This document shows, in pieces, positions 49,733 to 61,705 of a stretch of DNA of 64,000 bases; within the stretch, counting starts at the first letter, position 1; every line of letters begins with the position of its first letter. The position numbers were made by a program, and so were the translations under genes. The stretch is from the NCBI GenBank assembly GCA_032719365.1, contig CM064872.1, positions 16,771,572 to 16,835,571 of the forward strand, given 5' to 3'. This stretch comes from Prinsepia uniflora. Lineage: Eukaryota > Streptophyta > Magnoliopsida > Rosales > Rosaceae. The notes under the pieces are model-generated. The model made no database searches. It was not told the origin of the DNA and was given only the letters and a program-made list of their open reading frames with translations.

Positions 49733-49737
49733 GTGTC

Positions 49738-51967
49738 AACCGCTTATTACCTTATCAACCGATCACCAAGTGTACCATTGAACTTTGAGACTCCCGAATG
49801 GGTATGGACCGGTAGAAGCATTTCATATTCACACTTAAAAGTGTTTGGGTGCAAAGCATTTGCACGTGTATCCGACGAGAAAAGATTGAAGATAGATGAC
49901 AAAGGCACACCGTGCATCTTTCTCGGGTACGGAAATGAAGAAATGGGCTACCGCATGTGGGATCCAAAGACCAACAAGTTATTCAGAAGCAGAAATGTAC
50001 ACTTCTTTGAAGATCAGACCGTGGCAGATCTTGATAAGGAGGCAGTTGAAAATGCAGGCCAACTCACCTATGATTCATCACCGCTGCAACAAGAACCCAG
50101 TGGCAGAGCTCAAGAGGTTATACATGAAGACGTTCCTGACATGGCTGAAGCACGAGGTGCTGAGATAGTCTCTGAACCTGAAGACGATGATCAGGACGAT
50201 CAAATTCAGGGGGAGCCAAGCCAGGAGGGGCAACCAGAGATTTCCCAAGTACCTGTTCGTAAATCAAACAGAGTGCCAAAACCGAATACTAAGTATCTTT
50301 CTTCACAGTATATTCTCACGACCAGTGATGGGGATGACCTGCATTCCAGATACATTCTGTTGACTGGCGATGGAGAGCCTGAAAATTTTGAGGAGGCAAA
50401 GACTCATGCAGACAATGACAAATGGATGTTGGCAATGAAGTCTGAGATGGAGTCTTTATTGAAGAATGACACCTATGAGTTGGTGGAGCTTCCTAAAGGT
50501 AGAAAAGCACTCAAAAATAAGTGGGTGTTCAAGTTGAAGAGGGACGAGAATGAGCAGTTGACAAACCGCAAAGACTCGACCCGAGGACTTCCCTCGTATT
50601 CAAGGCTCGCTTGGTTGTCAAGGGTTTTGGGCAGAAGGAAGGAGTCGATTTCGACGAGATATTCTCACTAGTGGTTAAGATGACTTCTATCCGAGTTATT
50701 CTGGGCATGTCAGCTAGCATGGATCTTGAAGTGGAGCAGTTGGATGTGAAGACAACATTTCTGCATGGTGATTTGGAAGAGGAAATTTACATGGAGCAAC
50801 CAGAAGGTTTTGAAGTTGAGAGAAAAGGACACATGGTTTGTAAGTTGAAGAAAAGCTTGTACGGGGCTAAAGCAGGCACCGAGGCAATGGTACAAGAAGT
50901 TTAACTCATTCATGTTGGGTCATGGGTACAAGAGAACAGATGCCGATCCATGTGTGTATATCAAGCAGTTCACCGAAGGTAACTTCATCATTTTATTGCT
51001 CTATGTTGATGATATGTTGATTGTGGGGCACGATGTTGCTATGATTCACAAGTTGAAGTCAGATTTGTCAAAATAATTTGATATGAAAGACTTAGGTCCA
51101 GCTAAGCAGATTTTGGGCATGGAGATCACTCGTGACAGGAAGGCAAAGAAGCTATGGTTGTCACAGGAAAGGTATGTTGAACGAGTGCTTGAGAGGTTCA
51201 ACATGAAAGAAGCTAAGCCAGTGAACTCACCTCTAGGTAATCAATTCAAGTTAAGTAGAAGATTATGCCCAACTACACAAGGGGATATGGACAAGATGGC
51301 AGGTATTCCCTACTCATCAGCTGTTGGTAGTCTTATGTATGCTATGGTTTGTACTCGACCAGATATAGCACATGCAGTTGGTGTTGTTAGTAGGTATCTC
51401 TCTAACCTTGGCAGAGAGCATTGGAAATCAGTTAAGTGGATACTTAGATATTTGAGAGGCACTTCAAAGTTGTGCTTGTGCTTTGGTGGATCAAAACCGA
51501 TGTTAGAAGGTTTCACGGATGCAGACTTGGCAGGAGACCTTGATGCTAGAAAATCCACTTCTGGATACTTATTCACCTTTTCAGGGGGAGCAGTTTCATG
51601 GCAGTCCAAGTTACAAAAATGTGTTGCCTTATCCACCACTGAAGCTGAGTATATTGCTGCAAATGAAGCAGGCAAGGAGATGATTTGGCTGCAGAGGTTC
51701 ATTCAAGAATTGGGTGTGAAGCAAGAAAGTTATGTGGTGCATTGTGATAGTCAGAGTGCTATTCATTTAAGTAAAAATTCAGTGTACCATCCTCGCACGA
51801 AGCACATTGATCTCCGTTATCATTGGATTCGAGATGCAGTATCAAAGAAGCTTTTCCAGTTGAGGAAAATTCACACCAACAAGAACACTTCAGATATGTT
51901 GACAAAAGTTGTTACGCAACAGAATTTGGAGTATTGCAGCAAATCCGCTGGAGTGGACTTCAAGTAG
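49738..51967 (+). pseudogene. Copia integrase C-terminus, reverse transcriptase and RNase H
   Basis: From 49738 the frame gives the end of integrase (YYLINRSPSVPLNFETPEW; GYGNEEMGYRMWDP) and the RT start (WMLAMKSEMESLLKNDTYELV; LKNKWVFKLKRDE). A frameshift lies near 50580 and an extra G at about 50864-50866 shifts the frame again. RT has the intact catalytic box YVDDMLIV (about 51002-51025), and a TAA stop lies at 51074. RNase H from 51083 keeps its acidic residues (FTDADLAG, STTEAEY, HCDSQSA) and ends at a stop at 51967. With two frameshifts and a stop the polyprotein cannot be made. Confidence 0.92.
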
Positions 51968-51996
51968 AAGTCACGTCGTTTTGACCTAGTTGGCCT

Positions 51997-52008
51997 AGAG
52001 GGAGAGAT
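51997..52008 (+). other. Copia polypurine tract
   Basis: AGAGGGAGAGAT lies immediately before the 3' LTR, where plus-strand synthesis is primed. Confidence 0.85.
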
Positions 52009-52587
52009 TGTAAAATATATAGGCCCAAACTTCAAATATATCTACAAAATGTTGTTTGGAGCATTAATGAAGTAAGTGGTTGTAGGTAAGTGGGATCCAA
52101 AATGTAGTAGGTGGTTGTAGGTAAGTGGGATCCAAAATGTAGTAGGTGGTTGTAGGTAAGTGGGATCCAAAATGAAGTAAGTGGGTGGGTGAAGCTTTAA
52201 TGAAAGCATTTAGATGGTTACTCCTTGGCCTATATAAGGAGATGTCATTTGCTAATTCCATCAATCTCATCTAAGAGAAACATCTTCCTCCAAGAAAAGA
52301 GTGAAGAGTGCTCACTCCAAGTTGAGAGTGTTGAGTGTTGTAGTGTTGGTAGCAAAACAAGTGTGAGAGAGAGAGTTTCCTTCAAGTAGTGTTCTTGAAG
52401 TTGTGCATCTTTTTGTACCCCTAATTTCATTAGTGAAGGTTCTTGTTGTTGTTGCCCCGTGAACGTAGGCATATTGCCGAACCACGTTATATCCGGTGTT
52501 CTCTATTCTTTGCTCCTTTATTTCCTTGCATATTTATCCTTTTTTGTGGGTTGAGTTATTATTTCCATTCTACTATTTTCCGCAACA
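52009..52587 (+). repeat. 3' LTR of the copia element
   Basis: 579 bp from TGTAAAATATA to TTTTCCGCAACA, with the same three 35-bp repeats (from 52077) and the TATATAA box near 52231. A stretch of about 12 bases in the GAGAGA run of the 5' LTR is missing here. Confidence 0.92.
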
Positions 52588-52592
52588 AAACT

Positions 52593-54190
52593 TACATTTT
52601 AATTCTGAAGTTTGATCTCAGCCCTCGGTTCCAATTAAAATTAAATAGCCAATGCATTAAACACATATATCCATATTAAATACTCTCTATTTTATCATTA
52701 AATAAAATCTAGATTCAATGGATGGTGACTCACAATGGAAATGTAAAAAAAAAAAATTGTAAATATATAATTTTCACAAATTTTCCACGATATACTAATT
52801 TTACATTTCACCTTTCCGACCCATTGAACCACAAAATTAGAATTTGAAGAGTAAAAGCTCCATTACGGGGAATTCACATCTTACATCGTAGAAGGTCTAC
52901 ACTATTACGAATTAAAACATGTTTTCTAAATAGAAATAGAGAAAGTTGAGGCAAATAAAAGATAGAGCATGTATTTTACGAAATATACGGCTAGAGTTTG
53001 CTTGGTACATAGAAAATGGAAAAAAAAAATGAAGAAATTTTTGTTCAAGTAAAAATTAGTTGATAGATTAGTTACAACGGAAATTCGAGAATCTGGATTG
53101 GTGACAACTTCTAATGTTAAAGTTAAGGTAAATAATATATGTAAATCTTACTTAAGTTATCCAATTGACAGAGCAAATAACTTGAACTTATAAAAAATCT
53201 GTTTGTATTTAAGAAAACTTATTTCTTAAACAAAAAGCAACAACTACATAAGTCATGCCAATTTTAGACCCAAAATAGAGATTTTAAGTCATGCCAATTT
53301 GAACATAGAGCATTTTTTTTTTTAATTTCTTATGAGTAAAGTCACTCAAAATGATTTCATACAAAGCTTATTTTTCACAACTAAAAGTTCCTTCAAATGG
53401 TCACTGCAAACAAAAATAGAAAGAGTAACATAATGTAAGCTACTTTCCTTCTTTCCTTTAAATATGATACGTTTCCTCATAAAGAAAAAAAATATATATA
53501 TTTTTTTATGAGTGCTCCTTTAGTAGCATCTTAGGTTACTAATAACCATCTTTATCGTCACTACGATCTTTATGCAGTAATATCAAATTTCCTAGTAATT
53601 TTTACCTCGGTAAAAAAAAAATTATGAATTTATTTGCTACAAGTAAAAACTAAAATAAGATTAGGTATAATAATGAGTTTATCAAATTTCCTTTCTCTCT
53701 TTTTTCCCTTCAAATTTCCTTTTCATTGTTGTATAATCCAGTAATCCAGTGTTTGAATTTTGTTTTTCACATATAAGAGGATTGTTAAAAGTTATGTCAC
53801 TTCACGAAAAAAAGAGAGAAAAAAAAAAGTCACTTTTGAAATTTCAAAACTTTGGAAGAACTCCAATTCTAAATGCCAAAAGTTGAACCTTATTGCACAC
53901 TGGGCCTGCTTCTGGTGGCTTAAGCTAGGTCGGGTCCACGATCAGTCTTTGACCAGTCGCTTCTTCTCCCCACTGATGAGTTTAAAGCGCTTAACCCGCT
54001 AAAAATTAGAGGATCCAATTAATTTCCCACTAAAACTAAATCAATTATAATTTTCATTTTCATCTGAGATTAAGGTTAAGGTTAAGTTTAAAATTAATTA
54101 ATTTTCTTTCACTTAGCCATTAACTAATTTTGTTCATCAATCTCGTGGGCTCCACACATTGGCTTGTCTTTTGGTCTCCCTCGCTCCCTT
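52593..54190. other. AT-rich intergenic region
   Basis: No gene seen. Short A/T runs and low-complexity sequence fill the space between the copia element and the F-box/MYND promoter. An 80-codon frame at 53760-54002 shows no domain. Confidence 0.6.
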
Positions 54191-54193
54191 TTG

Positions 54194-54200
54194 TATATAA
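54194..54200 (+). promoter_or_regulatory. TATA box of the F-box/MYND gene
   Basis: TATATAA lies about 215 bases upstream of the start codon, followed by a CCCTCCCAACGCC stretch. Transcription would start near 54225-54235. The inferred 5' leader contains a GAA microsatellite at 54360-54384 (about eight units) ending in AAG|GTAAGG, which could also serve as a leader splice donor. Confidence 0.6.
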
Positions 54201-54412
54201 GTCCCTCCCAACGCCATTCGCTTCGTCTTTTATCACGACGCTTATAACAGAAAGTGCCAAAACCCAAACAAGCATCTCAGAATCAGGAGAGACTCCCTCA
54301 CGCACACAGATTACCACATAGCTTTCACTCATTGATCGCCGTTAATATGACAAAAATCTGAAGAAGAAGAAGAAGAAGAAGAAGGTAAGGCCAAGATAAA
54401 GCCTTGACGGTG

Positions 54413-55626
54413 ATGATGCTGCACAGAAAAAAGCTCAGAAGCTCGCGAAGAGACACTGCCAAGTCAGATTTCTTCGACGGCTTACCTGACGATCTCGTCG
54501 TCTTCATCCTCTGTAAGCTCAGCTCCTCCGCTTCTTCGCCGTCCGATCTCGTCAACGTTCTCATCACGTAAGAGCTTCTTTCTCTCCGCTCCTCCCCTTC
54601 CGGTTCTTCGATGGCGCCTCCTTGTATTTTTAGTTAATAATTTTTTTTTTTGGAAATTAAACATAAATAGGTGTAAGAGATTGAATCGCTTGGGGCTTCA
54701 CTCTGTGGTGTTATCCAAAGCTGGACCCAAAGTATTTGCAATCCGAGCCAAAAACTGGTCCGATTCGGCTCACCGTTTTCTCAAACTGTGCGTGAGCGCC
54801 GGTAACATTGAAGCTTCCTATACTCTCGGAATGGTAAGTCACTTTAACTAATTTTATTTCTGTAATTTCTTCTAATTTTTTAAATTAATTTTTAGAAAAT
54901 AATTTTACGCTTCTTTTGTTCCAGATCCGATTTTACTGTTTACAAAACCGGGGCAGTGGAGCTTCGCTTATGGCGAAAGCCGCGATGAGATCTCTCTCGC
55001 CCGCACTGTACTCGCTAGCCGTTATTCAATTCAACGGCAGCGGCGGCTCCAAGAAAGAAAAAGACCTGCGGGCCGGCGTTGCTCTCTGCGCTCGAGCAGC
55101 TTCACTCGGGCACGTAGACGCGCTGCGCGAGCTCGGCCATTGCCTCCAGGACGGTTACGGAGTCAAGCAAAACGTCGCCGAGGGACGCCGTTTGCTAGTC
55201 CAGGCCAACGCGCGGGAGCTTGGCTCTGTCTTACGTACCGCCACGTGGCGGTCCCACCACTATCAGCACTTCTACGCGTGCCTGACGGGACTAGTCAGCT
55301 GCCCGTTATTGAGTGACTTCGGGTGTAACGTCCCGGCTCCGGAGCTCCACCCGGCGAACCAGTTCATGGTAGAGTGGTTCGGGTCAGGCAGGGGTATTTC
55401 GGGTCAGAATACGAGACTATGCTCTCACGTGGGGTGCGGGCGGCCCGAGACTAGGGCGCACGAGTTTAGGAGGTGCTCTGTTTGTGGTACGGTGAATTAT
55501 TGCTCGCGTGGGTGCCAAGCGCTTGATTGGAAGCTGAGACACAAAGTCAAGTGTAAGCCGATCGAACGGTGGCTGGGGGTTGATGGTGAGGAAGTAGGGG
55601 GACTGATGGAGGGTGGAGAAGGTTAG
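54413..55626 (+). CDS. F-box protein with Sel1-like region and MYND zinc finger (3 exons)
   Basis: Exons 54413-54567, 54671-54833 and 54925-55626, all GT-AG, give 339 residues, close to the size of the plant F-box/MYND proteins it resembles (HCP-like superfamily). An F-box at about residues 20-65 (FDGLPDDLVVFILCKL, CKRLNRLG) should bind the SKP1-like adaptor of an SCF ubiquitin ligase. A Sel1/TPR-like helical region follows (about 131-205: ALYSLAVIQFNGSG, CARAASLGHVDALRELG). The MYND finger at 272-316 has a full set of Cys/His ligands (CSHVGC, CSVCG, NYCSRGCQ, HKVKC) and is probably a protein-binding module. Substrates are unknown. The start could be the first ATG (54413) or the adjacent one (54416). 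The third exon is GC-rich compared with its surroundings. No damage is seen. Confidence 0.93.
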
Positions 55627-56704
55627 AATGTGGCCGTTGGATAATGAATATGAATGAAAATAAAAAATAAAAAAATTGAATTAATTTGGGTGCGTTTGGT
55701 TTTATTTTATTTTATTATAAATATAAAACATATTTTGGCAAATTACAGATGTACATTGTAAAGAAAGGGCAGGATTTTTGGGTTTAGAAAAATTAGTGGT
55801 TTGTTTTGGACTTTGTTATTATCATGTGAGGTTAGTTGGAGGAGGTGGGGCGAATTTGCATTTACAGAATTAACAAACCCCAAAAATCATGCATGCAATG
55901 ACTTGGATCACACCTGCAAATTGGTTGTATGCATGTTACGTTTTGTGTGCTCTTTTGGAAAAAATAAAAAATAAAAATAGAAAATATGCAATAGTATTGA
56001 TTAGACATCAAAACAAGTATTAGTTTAAAAAGGCGGAAGACGCCCAATCCTTATTATATACATGAGTACGTGTTCATACGATTGGGATTGTCTCTTGGTG
56101 AATCAGGTTTTGAGGTTTTTAAGCGAACTACACGGTTGGGAGTTCAAACTTGCGACCTACTAGTATGGGAGTCGAGATTAGAACAATTTAAATTAGACCT
56201 ATATTAATTTGATATATTAAAAATCAACTTGTGTGATATAAATTGCAAGATACTGACATTCAAAGATAGATGACAATTTTGTTGGAGGGTGGAACTTCGA
56301 AGTTTTGCTGTCCAATAATGTGAGGTCTTTGAAGTGGGTACTAAAAAGTCGCAAGAATTAATGGTTTATTGGTTTGGTGACATGTTTTAGGCATTAAAGA
56401 GGAGAGCAGTAATCTAATAGGGTTTCAAGGAGGGTGCTCGAAGATGGTTGAAAAAGGGTAAGTAATTGAGTTGGTTATGATGTGGAAAGACAATTACATC
56501 AGAGGATCACAACAATAGGGTATCGAGCATCTTGTCTTTGTCATACAAATTCATAATAACTCAAGAGGCAGAGCTTACAACAACCCGATCATACCTAGAC
56601 CGAGGGAAAAGTTTTCCGGTGAGGAGCACGCTCGATTGAGGAGCTTATGGTACAGAGAATACAAAAGGTTGGATCCTAGATTCATGTAAAATAAGAACCA
56701 AACA
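55627..56704. other. Spacer between convergent genes
   Basis: It should hold the 3' ends of the F-box/MYND and dCMP deaminase transcripts. No other gene or repeat was recognised. Short frames here lack domain signs. Confidence 0.6.
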
Positions 56705-58956
56705 CTAGGGCTCCTCAAAGTTGACTAAAATTTCATTCATGCGTGGTTGATGTTTCCTGACCTGCAATCAAGAACGTAAATAGCAGATATATCTGTTAAG
56801 GTCTCAGCTTTTCTTGTCTCAAAACGAAAGTTGAAGCAATTGTTGATGCACAAACATACACACATTGGAATTACAAAAGGGCACGCATTAGCGAAGCTAT
56901 TAGGGGATGATATTCTAAACAAAAGAACCTGAGACAACAGCCCAAGAAATGAATGACGCATATACCTTCACACCAGCCAATGATAGCAGTTTGTGAGAAG
57001 CAACGTAGGCGACATCTGCATTGTTTAACTTCTTTTCCACAAAATATATAACTTCGGAGACTCCTGACTGCGGAAGAAGTCGTTGGATACACAAAAGAAC
57101 CAAGTAAGAAAATTGAAATTGCACTTGCTCTAGTAAAAAAAACATCCAGATGCATTTAGTTTCCATTGTTTCTGTAATTATTATGAAGAAACATTTTATT
57201 ATTGGTCTAGCTTCCCAAATTTATAAGCAATGGGAATAGATAACATGCTCATAAGTCACAAGTCAAATACAAGCAAGGCTTGTTCATACTCCATACTGCA
57301 TACACCGCAAAATAGAACCACGAGAGAGAACAGTAATAAACCTGGATAATTATCTTGGCACACTCATTGCAGGGGAACATAGTCACGTAAAGCCTCTGCG
57401 AAGAAATAGAGATAAGCAAATCCCCCTCAGTACTTCCAGTCACAGGAGACATTTTAACAAAGTACGCAGAAAACGTAAAAGAATGAAATAGTATCACCAA
57501 ACTCTTTAAAACTTAATATTCCATTTTATAACTTGACATTTACATAGAAAGCATCTAACCATCTCAACAGAAAGGACCCAGCAGTTGTCATTTCGTCAAG
57601 TTGGTCAAGAACAACATCTTAGCTTGAATCCAAATGATAGTACAAGGCCAAGTGTATATGTTGTTTAGCCTGGCAAATCCAAGGAGATAATATATTCATC
57701 TAAAATACTAAATAGGACAAGTAAAGTGCAACTAGAATTAACCTGTCCGGCAGCAGAAGCATGATTGGTGTTTAGGATAGCATTGACTTCGGCATGACAA
57801 ACATAACTACACAGACAATTAGAAAGTTATTGAGCAACAACCAAAGATTTGGGGAGAAATATATTGTGATAATCGATAAGGAATATAACAAGGAAGCACA
57901 AGCATTGGATATGACCCAATGTTGCTGGAAATAATCAATTAGTGCGCCACAAGCATGAGAGGCATTAGAAGGCAACATAAAAAATCAATTTCAGACCGGA
58001 TTTTTACAGGAACAGCAGATCACAAATCAAGATTGGAATTTAAGAAAGCAACACACTTACGGATACTTTGTCTCCAAAGGATCCTCAGTTCTGGATTTCT
58101 GATAAAGAAAAGATAACTTCCTAATTACTACCGAGTCCTGACTGAAGCATAACTTAATCATTTCTTTGATAATTTTATTAAAGAGCACATATACAAAGTA
58201 CAAACCTTTGCCCAAGGAAGCTTATCATCCGAGCATCCTCTTGGGAATCCGTTATATCCAATTCCTAAACAAAAGAGAATGAATATGAAATAAGAACCAA
58301 ATAAACACCAAGAAATACAAATATAAAATGCATAGTAATAGACTTTTTCATATATTTCGGATGTAGAATTCCTATCGAACAATCTCATGCTCACCTAGGA
58401 TTATACCATTTTCACTCACCAAGCATGCGCCAACCTACACACCACCAAACAAAACCAAAGCACCCAACCAATGTTAAGTTTTAACACGCCAAGTCCTTGA
58501 AAGATAGAAACTCAAGAAATTCACAACAGCTCCCATTGTTATTACTAAAACAAAAATCAGAGGAACATGACCTGTCTGTTGGGGTCTTTGGATCTTTTAG
58601 CTGACAAAAATGCAAGCGCCATAAAATAATCATCCCATGACAAATATCTGCAATCAAAACCAAAATACAAGCCAACAAATAAAAACAAAAATATATTTGT
58701 TACTGAAGCAGAACAGTCTTGAGTAAAATGAAAGCGTTTTATACGTGATTGGAACTTTCCACACTAACCCTTCGCGTTTTGAGGGATCGTATGGGCTCTG
58801 AGATGAGCATTTCCTCGGAACGGCACCGTTTTCGGACAAATCGGGTTTGGAAGATAGCTTCTTAGGGTTTGGAAAGAAGAAGCGGAGAGCCAGCGAAGAG
58901 GCTAAGGCACCGAATACAGCGGCAGCGGAGACCAGAGCGAACTCTCGAGAGTTCAT
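56705..58956 (-). CDS. DCTD: Deoxycytidylate (dCMP) deaminase (9 exons)
   Basis: It hydrolyses dCMP to dUMP, supplying dUMP for thymidylate synthesis. Exons from the start: 58956-58769, 58647-58572, 58434-58395, 58264-58206, 58098-58061, 57806-57743, 57395-57342, 57067-56966, 56761-56705. All are GT-AG and the frame is open for 225 residues. The zinc site is complete: His138 and the catalytic Glu140 in CHAEVNAI, Cys164 and Cys167 in PCNEC. The substrate-side GIGYNGFPRGCSDD and QVGACLV motifs are typical of dCMP deaminase, not cytidine deaminase. An N-terminal hydrophobic stretch (residues 6-28, before FFFPNPKK) could be a membrane anchor or targeting sequence. The frame is open further upstream to 59202, but the ATG at 58956 gives the sensible N-terminus MNSREFALVS. 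Convergent with the F-box/MYND gene. Confidence 0.95.
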
Positions 58957-59200
58957 TGAGTTGGAAAGGGAAAATCGTTGGGGGCAACTGTGACTTCCAC
59001 GAGAAAATTTCCCAGCTTCGAGCTGAGGTTGAAGCAGTAGCGGGAAAATAAGATGGAGAATTTGGCAAGTATGGAAAATCCGCGGCAGAATGCGCGGGCA
59101 GAAGTTTCTCGGTTTGTTTAGGCATTTGGATATAAAGCCCACTTGAACGAGCCTTACCTTGTGGGCTAATAAATAAGGCGTTGGGTTTTCCCGATGCGCC
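58957..59200 (-). promoter_or_regulatory. 5' leader and promoter of the dCMP deaminase gene
   Basis: On the gene strand this region holds AGCCCAC- and TGGGCT-type words (near 59138-59180), related to site II elements, and a TTTATATC stretch near 59128-59135 that could act as a weak TATA box. Assigned from motifs only. Confidence 0.35.
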
Positions 59201-59578
59201 AACCTAGATGTCCTTCGTTCACTATTTTTAGCTTTATTTTTTATATTTTTTAAAGAAAAAATGGAATGCAGTAAACAAAAAATAAAATGTGGGAATAAGC
59301 TCCCTTGTCAATTATTGTTGTTTTTCTCATCTTTTTAAATAAATAAAAAAATCTCCATTTTTCATAAATTATATATTATCATAATTTAAATGAACAATTT
59401 ACAATATATACAAAGATTAAAATAATTACATTTTAATTCAATATAACAGCAATCATAAATTTTTATTAATTTGAGAGAATGATAATAATCCCGTCCTCGT
59501 GGGACCTCATTTCTCATATGAGGCTAATATCAATATTGGGGCACCCATTATTCCTCTGGTGTGAAATAATTTAAGAGT
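59201..59578. other. AT-rich spacer
   Basis: No gene or recognised repeat between the dCMP deaminase promoter and the decayed copia LTR. Confidence 0.6.
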
Positions 59579-59770
59579 TGTTGAACATAACTTATTGATT
59601 TTCATTGATACACAAAGGTCCAATATGTACAGTTTACATGAGGCTAATTCTAGTAAATAATTAAGTACAGTTTTTGAATACAATGTTTGATTGTATGAGA
59701 ATTTGTGGAAAGCAAGAATAGCAAATCCTAAAAATATGTTTGATGAGTTTTATGCATGACTGGTTTAACA
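59579..59770 (-). repeat. 3' LTR of a decayed minus-strand copia element
   Basis: On the minus strand the segment runs from TGTTAAACCAGTC to ATGTTCAACA (about 192 bp) and is preceded by TTGTGAGGGTG, a good polypurine tract. Short LTRs of this kind fit the Ale/Retrofit type of copia. The 5' LTR is not in the window, so the boundaries rest on TG..CA ends and position after RNase H. Confidence 0.65.
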
Positions 59771-59820
59771 CACCCTCACAAGCTGAGTTTTATGCATGAC
59801 TGGTTTAACACACCCTCACA
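59744..59820 (-). repeat. 40-bp direct duplication spanning the PPT/LTR border
   Basis: TGAGTTTTATGCATGACTGG through CACCCTCACAAG occurs twice with a 40-bp period (59744-59780 and 59784-59820). The unit includes the polypurine tract and the first bases of the LTR, so the element has two possible LTR starts. Confidence 0.85.
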
Positions 59821-61668
59821 AGTTGATAGGGTGAGCACGCACATGAAGCTTGGCAATCAGGAAAGAAAACCGAACAGGAGGTAATCCCTTGGTAAAAATA
59901 TCAGCAACCAGATCAATAGTAGAGACATAATCGACCAGGAGCTCCTTACGAACAACTTTTTCACGAACAAAGTGATAGTCGATCTCAACATGCCAAGTAC
60001 GGGCATGGGAGACAGGATTAGATACAAGAGAGATTGCACTGATATTATCACACCACAATCGGGGACAAACCAAATGTAAATGTAAATCACAAAAGAGTGA
60101 GCAAAACCAAGAGAGAGCAGCAGTGCTATAGGCCAATTGACGATATTCAGCTTTAGTGCTGGAGCGGGAAACCCCTCCTTGCTTTTTTGAGCTTCAAGCG
60201 ATAATATTGGAACCAAGATATAGAGAATAACCACCAGTAGAGCGTCAGTCGTCAGGGGTGCCAGCATGGTCAGCATCGGAGTAGGCCGCAAGAGACAAAG
60301 AGCTAGGTTTATAGAAAAGATCGTGGGTAATGGTACCCTTGAGATATCGAAGAATTCACTTGACAACAACCCAATGTGCAGTGGTAGGTTTGTGCATGAA
60401 TTGACACACTTGATTGACGGAGAAAGCAATGTCTGGACAGGTAAGAGTCAAATACTGGAGAGCACCAACAATGCTACGAAAGTGCGTAGGATCCCGAAGA
60501 GGATCACCGTCAAGAAGACTAAGACGCTTTCCAAGGACCGCAAGAGTGATGACTGATTTGGAATCTTCCATATGAGCACGAAGCAAAAAATCAGTGATGT
60601 ACTTAAGCTGAGTAAGAGATAAACCTGATTGAGAACGAGTGAGTTCCATTCCTAGAAAATAATGAGCGTCACCTAGTTCTTTCATTGAGAAAAGGCGACC
60701 GAGATTAGAAATGAGTGTAGAGATATGTCCTGGGTGATTCCTTGTGAGGAGAATATCATCGACATAGATAAGCAGATAAATGTGAATGGACCCATAATAA
60801 TAGGTAAATAAAGAGTAATCAGGCTTGCTAGAAGTAAAGCCCAAATCCTCAAGATGAGAGGAAAAGCAATGGAATAAAGCCCGGGGGCCTGCTTAAGCCC
60901 ATAAAGAGAACGACAAAGGCGACACACATGATTAGGATATTGAGGATCCTCAAAACCCCGAGGTTGTCGCATATAAACCTCTTCAGTAAAAAAGTCATGC
61001 AAAAAAAGCATTTTAAACATCTAGCTGGCGAACTGGCCATGAAAAATGAACGAATAGTGCCAAGATCAAGCGAATGGTAGAATGATTAACAACATGGCTA
61101 AATGTTTCACCAAAGTCGAGCCCTTCTTGCTGGTAAAAACCATTAGCCACAAGACAAGCTTTATACTATTGGATCGAACCATCGGAATGAAGCTTGATAC
61201 GAAATACCCATTTATTAGGCAAGACATTCATCGAAGAGTGACGAGGAACAAGAGTCCAAGTGCCAGCATGAACAAGTGCATTGAATTCATTAGCCATAGC
61301 AAGACGCTAGTGCTTAGACTTATTGGCCTGTTTAAACCATGTGGGCTCAAAAAATTTGTTAGTGTCAGCCTTAAAAACCACAATAAGAGCATATTTAGGA
61401 TTAGGTTTTCAAATACCGACCTTACCACGTGTGACCATAACACGAGTATTGGAATCTCTAACCAATGAGGTAGGTGGTAATTGTGGAGGTGGTAAGGAAC
61501 TTGGGAAACATTGTGTGGGGTGGGTAGACGGGTATGTACACCGATGGTAGATAAGGACAGAAGGAGGTTTCATAGAAGTGGTAGGGGTGGGTGGGGCTAG
61601 TGAGACATGGGAGTCTAAGCAAAGTGGAGGAGTAGATGGGTCCATAGGGAGAGTGGTGAAGGATGTGG
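59816..61668 (-). pseudogene. Copia pol remnant (RT and RNase H), minus strand
   Basis: Read on the minus strand: a Pro/Ser-rich linker ending MVTRGKVGI (the usual integrase/RT joint), then RT pieces in three frames (RQPRGFEDPQYPNHVC, SLYGLKQAPG, catalytic YVDDILLT near 60747-60770, FLGMELTRSQSGL), then RNase H (SRSSTKAEYRQLAY, CDNISAISL, HVEIDYHFVREKV). Frameshifts occur near 61020, 60840 and 60400. A TGG in the IIAWSS motif has become TGA (60194-60196). It belongs to a different copia lineage from the 32.9-52.6-kb element, probably Ale-like. Confidence 0.88.
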
Positions 61669-61705
61669 GGTCAGACTAGGCTGCAGTGGGATGTGGTTGA
61701 TCCAT

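Larger units (their letters stand above)
32903..52587 (+). mobile_element. Ty1/copia retrotransposon enlarged by nested gypsy insertions
   Basis: Matching LTRs (591 and 579 bp) bound the element, with a perfect 5-bp target duplication AAACT (32898-32902 and 52588-52592). A primer-binding site follows the 5' LTR and a polypurine tract precedes the 3' LTR. The coding order is gag, protease, integrase, reverse transcriptase, RNase H, which defines copia. The sequence style resembles the Tork lineage, without proof. About 20 substitutions distinguish the two LTRs by eye (3-4 %), so it is fairly recent. The coding region is cut by insertions at 34543-46033 and 46659-49732 and carries several stops and frameshifts, so the copy is dead. 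Confidence 0.92.

Noticed and set aside
58957..59202. Upstream in-frame extension of dCMP deaminase to an ATG at 59202
   Set aside because: It would add 82 residues without resemblance to the family across likely promoter and leader sequence. The ATG at 58956 gives the expected N-terminus.
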